DNA of 64,000 bases, taken from Neisseria sp. (lineage in GTDB: Bacteria; Pseudomonadota; Gammaproteobacteria; Burkholderiales; Neisseriaceae). Shown here piece after piece: positions 60,053 through 64,000 of the stretch. Location: positions 1 to 64,000 of the forward strand of contig JAUNTY010000005.1 in assembly GCA_030538415.1 (NCBI GenBank), given 5' to 3'. The notes beneath the pieces were generated by a model that saw nothing but the letters and a program-made list of their open reading frames with translations, made no database searches and had not been told where the DNA came from. A program made the translations under genes and the position numbers. Each line of letters opens with the position of its first letter. Within the stretch, counting starts at the first letter, position 1.

Positions 60053-60080
60053 GTATTCAATGTATTCATTGTATTCAATA
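60053..60080 (-). promoter_or_regulatory. Direct-repeat operator candidate for the RelBE pair
   Basis: GTATTCA(AT) occurs three times: GTATTCAATGTATTCATTGTATTCA-type spacing of nine bases, immediately upstream of the antitoxin gene. RHH antitoxins bind such short tandem boxes. Confidence 0.5.
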
Positions 60081-60121
60081 CAGGCAAAAGAGGCAAGAGT
60101 AACCGATTAAAAATTCCGCAC

Positions 60122-60154
60122 AATACCTCTATCATTTGATGGAGGTATTTTTTT
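60122..60154 (+). promoter_or_regulatory. Terminator-like hairpin containing the RBS of the tail fibre gene
   Basis: AATACCTCTATC (122-133) pairs with GATGGAGGTATT (138-149) around loop ATTT with one G-T pair, followed by seven T and then ATG. The ribosome binding site GGAGG is in the 3' arm. GAGTAACCGATTA lies just before (60097-60109). Confidence 0.8.
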
Positions 60155-62038
60155 ATGGCACAGGCAAACAAGTATATCCCTCAAACCAGCTTTGCATCTG
60201 ATGTGCGCACCAACAAGCCGGGGCGCGAGGCGGTGAATCCCGGGGCGCTGGATGCGGAGTTCCGCCATATCCGCATGACGGCTAACGGGCTGGTGGATAA
60301 TTTGGCAAAAATCCAGCGTGACGACGGCAAGCTGAAAGATGCGGCGGTGGACGTGCATACCCTGCACCGTGATGTGTTGATGCTGTTGGGCAAGTATGAA
60401 CTGATTGGCGAGTGGACGCCGAACCGACCGTATCTTGAGGGCTATGTGGTGGATTACGGCGGCAGGCTGTATGTGTGCATCGAAAGCCACGATGCAAACG
60501 ACGCCATCGACCTGGACAAATTCAAGGCATTTGGCTCGGCAAGCAGCACGCTGACGGGTGATTATTTGCCGGTGAATTTCTCGGAATCTTTTATGGCGGC
60601 CGATGCGGACAGCTTGACGGAAGCGGGTGTGTATATCCTGAACGATAACGGTGCGTTGTCGTATTTGTTTGTATTGGGCAAAGACGATAGCATCGGCCAG
60701 TTGCGCATCGGCGCGGACGGATTGGCGGTGCGCTTTCAGACGGCCTCAGGCTGGAGCGAGTGGGGCGGCGTGGGCGGCAAGGCCGAACCCGACACGCTGG
60801 ATGAAGACAGCGAAAACAGCATTTCAGACGGCAAGCACACGCACAAGCTGCAACGCGCCGATACCAGTAAGGCCGGTATCGTCAAGCTTGGGCACGATTA
60901 CGGCGCAAAAAGCGAAGACGTGGCTGCCAGCCTGAAAGCGGTGGCGGATGCGCTGGACGAATCAAAAGAGTTTGCCAGCTCGCAAATCATCAAGACGCTC
61001 GGCACGATGGGCGGTGGCGGCGGCTCGGGCCTGGTGGTAAGTGATGTGCCGGTTGGGGCGTTGATGTATTTTGACATGGAACAAGCGCCGGAGGGCTATT
61101 TGGTGGCCGACGGCTCGGAGCAGTCGCAAGAGGAATACCCCGAACTGTATGCCGCCATCGGCGACCGCTACGGCACGGCGGCGGCAGGAAAGTTCAAGCT
61201 GCCTGACGGACGGGCTGAGTTTATCCGCGGCTTGGATATGGGGCGTGGTGTGGACGTGGGGCGTGTGGCGGGTAGCACGCAGGCGGGAACGTCGGGACGG
61301 CATTATCACGGCACATCGGCTGTTTATATGTCCGGAAGCGCCTATAGAAATATCGGCTTTCCTGTAAACTTCTGGGATGACGGAACGGAAACGGCTAGCG
61401 AGCCGCCTGACGCATTAAAGGCAAGAATCGGCAAAACGCCGTGGATATCCGCGACTGGTGTGGCAGGTGAAAGTTGGTACAGACAATCCGCTGCAAAGCA
61501 GGCAGTTGCTTTCGGAGTGACTTTATCGAACGCGGCAGCAGCCGGAGTTAATACATCAGGTCAAGCATCGGCAAGTTTACGTTTGGTGACGACGAATACG
61601 CACAACACCGGCAAATATTTAGGCGGCACAATCTCCTCCCTAGATATTCCCGCCGACGCCAAAGACGGCGGTAGCGACCCGCGCCCCCGCAACCTTGCCA
61701 TGCTGTTGTGCATCAAGGCGGTGGGCGGCAGCGGCATGTTGGCAAGCGAAGAACGGGCAGGCTTGACTAAGCTGTATCAGAAAGTTGTCGGGGATGGCGC
61801 AATTGACGGCGCGGTATCGTCCAAAGGGGTGAAAGATTTTGTCGGTGAGGCTGTCAAGTGGGAAAACCTTCCGGGCAAGCCGTCTACATTTACCCCGTCT
61901 GCCCACACGCATCAATGGTCTGATATTCAGGGTGCGCCGGAATGGGTGTTGAAGTCGGTGTATGATGAAAAGATTGCGGCGTTGGAAGAGCGTTTGGCCA
62001 AACTGGAAAACCCAAGCCCCGCGCCTGATTCGCCCTGA
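60155..62038 (+). CDS. Phage tail fibre/collar protein
   Basis: A 627-residue adhesin-like tail protein. N-terminal module (about 1-130, MAQANKYIPQTSFA, KIQRDDGKLKDAAV, GGRLYVCIESHDAND) is shared with the next gene. A tail collar domain follows (about 300-360: VGALMYFDMEQAPEGYLVAD, AIGDRYGTAAAGKFKLPDGR). A variable region with lower GC (about 385-490) leads to RPRNLAMLLCIKAVGG, the usual end of the collar/fibre unit. The C-terminus has a short coiled coil (YDEKIAALEERLAKLEN). It would recognise host receptors. Confidence 0.82.
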   Translation: MAQANKYIPQTSFASDVRTNKPGREAVNPGALDAEFRHIRMTANGLVDNLAKIQRDDGKLKDAAVDVHTLHRDVLMLLGKYELIGEWTPNRPYLEGYVVDYGGRLYVCIESHDANDAIDLDKFKAFGSASSTLTGDYLPVNFSESFMAADADSLTEAGVYILNDNGALSYLFVLGKDDSIGQLRIGADGLAVRFQTASGWSEWGGVGGKAEPDTLDEDSENSISDGKHTHKLQRADTSKAGIVKLGHDYGAKSEDVAASLKAVADALDESKEFASSQIIKTLGTMGGGGGSGLVVSDVPVGALMYFDMEQAPEGYLVADGSEQSQEEYPELYAAIGDRYGTAAAGKFKLPDGRAEFIRGLDMGRGVDVGRVAGSTQAGTSGRHYHGTSAVYMSGSAYRNIGFPVNFWDDGTETASEPPDALKARIGKTPWISATGVAGESWYRQSAAKQAVAFGVTLSNAAAAGVNTSGQASASLRLVTTNTHNTGKYLGGTISSLDIPADAKDGGSDPRPRNLAMLLCIKAVGGSGMLASEERAGLTKLYQKVVGDGAIDGAVSSKGVKDFVGEAVKWENLPGKPSTFTPSAHTHQWSDIQGAPEWVLKSVYDEKIAALEERLAKLENPSPAPDSP

Positions 62039-62061
62039 GTAACCGATTAGAAATTTCGGAC

Positions 62062-62093
62062 AATACCTCTATCATTTGATGGAGGTATTTTTT
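62062..62093 (+). promoter_or_regulatory. Second terminator-like hairpin containing an RBS
   Basis: Same stem as before the tail fibre gene: AATACCTCTATC / GATGGAGGTATT and six T, then ATG at 62094. GAGTAACCGATTA again precedes it (62036-62048). The sequence from there to the start codon is almost identical to the first copy. Confidence 0.8.
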
Positions 62094-62882
62094 ATGGCAC
62101 ATGCAAACCCCTATACACCGGGGCAGGTGGAAACGCTGGAGGAAGCCCGCGCCGAACTGGTGAAGCTCGCAGATACGGTGAACACCATCTTGGAAAACCA
62201 GCAGAAGTTGCAACGTGACGACGGCTGCCTGAAGGATTGTTCGGTGGTGCCGCACACCCTGAGTGACGAAGTGATGCGGATGATTGGTGATTACGTGATG
62301 AAAGGCGAATACGCCGCCATGCCCTACCAAAAAGGGCAGGTGGTGTCTTACCGGCAACGGCTTTATGTCTGCATCGAACCGCACGACGGCGGCGACGTGA
62401 TGGATATGAAGAAATTCAAATTGATTGGCAAAGCGGGGTGCGGGTGTGATGGTGGGGGCGAAGCGGTCTCCAACCCGTGCGCGGCCAAGTCAACTTATGC
62501 GGGCGTTCTCGACCAGCAGAATCAGCGGATTGATACCAGCAACGGCTGCCTGGTTTTTATGGATATCAAACACACGGCGATATCTGTTTGGAAGCGTGAA
62601 AATGGGAATTACGACTACCGTCTCGATCTAGATGTCGACCTCAAAGAGGGAGAGGAAATCACCATTGCAATTAAAGGCGGGGTTTTAATAGATGATTTGC
62701 CGTATTTAAGATTCGATTCTTCTTTTTATGTCTACTTCGGAAATTTTGAGCAACATGTAGTATATAACTATGACCCGATGGTTACTTTAAGAGACCCTTT
62801 TGGGTTGTTTATCAATGCCTGGCGCATTAATGGTGTGAATCATTATTTAGTTAGCCTGAATCAAGCAGCGGGCGTTATGTGA
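62094..62882 (+). CDS. Phage tail-associated protein with shared N-terminal module
   Basis: A 262-residue protein. Start ATG 62094 (after GGAGG) rather than the in-frame TTG 62076. Residues about 1-115 match the preceding fibre's N-terminus (KLQRDDGCLKDCSVVPHTLS, QRLYVCIEPHDGGDVMD), then a Gly/Cys link (GKAGCGCDGGGEA) leads to an unrelated beta-rich C-terminus (IDTSNGCLVFMDIKH, GEEITIAIKGG) of lower GC. It is probably a second fibre or a chaperone-like tip carried by the same attachment module. Confidence 0.6.
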   Translation: MAHANPYTPGQVETLEEARAELVKLADTVNTILENQQKLQRDDGCLKDCSVVPHTLSDEVMRMIGDYVMKGEYAAMPYQKGQVVSYRQRLYVCIEPHDGGDVMDMKKFKLIGKAGCGCDGGGEAVSNPCAAKSTYAGVLDQQNQRIDTSNGCLVFMDIKHTAISVWKRENGNYDYRLDLDVDLKEGEEITIAIKGGVLIDDLPYLRFDSSFYVYFGNFEQHVVYNYDPMVTLRDPFGLFINAWRINGVNHYLVSLNQAAGVM

Positions 62883-62925
62883 TTTTACTTATTCACGCCT
62901 GAGTAACCGATTAAACAAACGCCAC

Positions 62926-62956
62926 AATCCCCCTTAAATTTAAGGGGGATTTTTTT
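62926..62956 (+). promoter_or_regulatory. Third terminator-like hairpin containing an RBS
   Basis: AATCCCCCTTAAA and TTTAAGGGGGATT form a perfect palindrome, followed by T residues and ATG at 62957; GGGGG in the 3' arm is the likely ribosome binding site. GAGTAACCGATTA again lies upstream (62901-62913). The stem sequence differs from the first two but the plan is identical. Confidence 0.75.
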
Positions 62957-63352
62957 ATGCCTGTAAACACAACAACCGGCGCACCGCTGGTTATCAATGT
63001 CGGCGCTGTCGGCATTGCCGGAAGCGTGGCCGGAATGCCGCTGGAAGCGATGATACTCGGCGCAATTGCCGGTGCTGTCGCGCACGGCCTTAACCGCGCC
63101 GGCACGCGCCATAACGGCATTGTTACCGTGCTGACCAGCACGATACTGGCCGGGGCGCTGTCGCCTGCGGTGGCCTACTGGCTGGCCGCACATGTCGAAC
63201 TCGGCACGATGGAAGAAGAGATGCTGTTGCTGAAACCGCTGGTGCCGGTATTGATTGGCGCGGCGTGGCCGTGGTCTCTGCCGCTTTTGCATGACGGGGT
63301 GAAGCGTCTTTGGGATAGCTGGATTAGCAGACTGGGAGGCAAGCAGGAATGA
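62957..63352 (+). CDS. Phage holin-like membrane protein
   Basis: A 131-residue protein with three hydrophobic segments (about residues 13-45, 55-75 and 92-110), GGAPLVINVGAVGIAG-type N-terminus and a basic C-terminus (WISRLGGKQE). It lies directly upstream of another small membrane protein and a lysozyme, the normal holin position. Its stop overlaps the next start (ATGA). Confidence 0.65.
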   Translation: MPVNTTTGAPLVINVGAVGIAGSVAGMPLEAMILGAIAGAVAHGLNRAGTRHNGIVTVLTSTILAGALSPAVAYWLAAHVELGTMEEEMLLLKPLVPVLIGAAWPWSLPLLHDGVKRLWDSWISRLGGKQE

Positions 63353-63627
63353 ATACTTATCTGATCGTGATGAACCTTGTGGCGGCTGCCGTGGTGTTTG
63401 TGCATTGCGTTTGCCGCTTGAGCGTGCGGCGCTGGACATGGCGGCAGCCCGAGTTGTGGGCGCATGCGCTGATGACGGGCGGCGCTGTTGGTGTGTTGTG
63501 CAGCAGCCTGATACGGGAATCACCACACAACATTTCGGAGATTGTGATTAATGCCGGATTGGCGGGGTATTTTTTGGCGCAGTCGTGGCGGCTGCATCTA
63601 TTGAAGAAAGGAAAGCATTGTGGATAA
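63349..63627 (+). CDS. Small phage membrane protein (holin or lysis accessory)
   Basis: A 92-residue protein with helices near residues 4-22, 40-58 and 68-84. No spanin lipobox is seen. It sits between the holin-like gene and the lysozyme, overlapping both, so a lysis role is likely. Confidence 0.6.
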   Translation: MNTYLIVMNLVAAAVVFVHCVCRLSVRRWTWRQPELWAHALMTGGAVGVLCSSLIRESPHNISEIVINAGLAGYFLAQSWRLHLLKKGKHCG

Positions 63628-64000
63628 AGAGTTGATGATTAAAGAACTGCGCCGTGACGAAGGCGTGGTATCACACGCATATCAAGACCATTTGGGCTAT
63701 TGGACGATCGGCGTAGGTCGTCTGATTGACAAGCGGCGCGGCGGCAAGCTGCGTAAATCGGAAATTGATATGTTGCTGTCGAATGATATTGATGAATTTG
63801 CCGCATCGCTGGACAAACATCTGCCGTGGTGGCGGACGTTGGACGGCGTGCGCCAGCGGGTGATTTTGAACATGGCCTTTAACCTGGGCGTCAACGGTTT
63901 GCTCGGCTTTAAGAATACTCTGGCTTATGTGAAAGCAGGCAATTACGAAAAGGCCGCCAGCAATATGCTGTTGAGCAAATGGGCGCGGCAGGTCGGCAAC
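63620..64000 (+). CDS. Phage lysozyme, T4-type (GH24), cut by window end
   Basis: GTG start at 63620 after AGGAAAG. Visible are about 127 residues: MDKELMIKELRRDEGVVSHA, YQDHLGYWTIGVGRLIDKRR supply the Glu-x8-Asp-x5-Thr catalytic triad of GH24 endolysins (Glu 14, Asp 23, Thr 29 approximately). No signal-anchor sequence, so it depends on a holin. The 3' end lies beyond the window. Confidence 0.88.
   Translation, partial: MDKELMIKELRRDEGVVSHAYQDHLGYWTIGVGRLIDKRRGGKLRKSEIDMLLSNDIDEFAASLDKHLPWWRTLDGVRQRVILNMAFNLGVNGLLGFKNTLAYVKAGNYEKAASNMLLSKWARQVGN

Overview
The window is a chromosomal segment of a Neisseria species. The evidence is the very dense DNA uptake sequence in its AGGCCGTCTGAA (AG-DUS) form, usually as inverted pairs that double as terminators; the many Correia-type mini-elements; and neisserial gene sets (TpsA/TpsB, Slam, NarX/NarL-type sensors, the leu genes). 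The AG-form rather than the ATGCCGTCTGAA form argues for a commensal or animal-associated species, not N. meningitidis or N. gonorrhoeae.

Layout. 0.1-3.4 kb: a TonB-dependent siderophore receptor (minus) and a divergent M23 murein endopeptidase. 3.5-16.4 kb: a two-partner secretion / contact-dependent inhibition locus read on the minus strand: tpsB, tpsA with a VENN-delimited toxin tip, its likely immunity gene, then two further candidate immunity genes, two orphan tpsA C-terminal toxin cassettes each followed by its own immunity gene, all separated by copies of one intergenic repeat. 16.7-18.4 kb: a cyclic-peptide-type ABC exporter. 18.4-19.9 kb: repeat-rich DNA holding Correia elements inserted inside other Correia elements. 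19.9-25.4 kb: a sodium:solute (acetate-type) symporter, its small DUF4212 partner, a DnaQ-like exonuclease and a cNMP/CBS/DUF294 protein. 25.4-26.4 kb: repeats. 26.4-29.9 kb: pqiABC. 30.0-36.5 kb: a Fur-box-preceded TonB-dependent receptor, a secreted hemophilin-like protein and a Slam translocator, which together look like a heme-acquisition cassette. 36.5-43.2 kb: an ABC importer, NnrS, a CopD-like membrane protein and a nitrate/nitrite-type two-component pair. 43.3-50.2 kb: leuB, small genes, leuD, two entericidin-like lipoproteins, a DUF3396 type VI immunity-like gene broken by an amber codon, and leuC. 50.4-53.4 kb: glutamate-cysteine ligase and zinc alcohol dehydrogenase. 54.07 kb to the end: a prophage starting at a tmRNA 3'-end-like sequence, with a truncated giant polyvalent protein, a RelBE-type pair, two tail proteins that share an N-terminal module, holin-like proteins and a lysozyme cut by the window edge.

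How it works together. Two themes dominate. One is competition and surface variation: the tps toxin/immunity array carries repeated pre-toxin DNA that can recombine new tips onto TpsA, and a separate dead immunity-like gene lies in the leu region. The other is iron/heme uptake: two TonB receptors, one of them next to a Slam-secreted hemophilin-like protein. The most striking non-coding signals are the nested Correia elements, a family of palindromic repeats ending in TTTGCAAA, and terminator-like hairpins in the prophage that contain the ribosome binding site immediately upstream of three genes.

All family assignments are from reading the sequence and from knowledge of the families; no database search was run.
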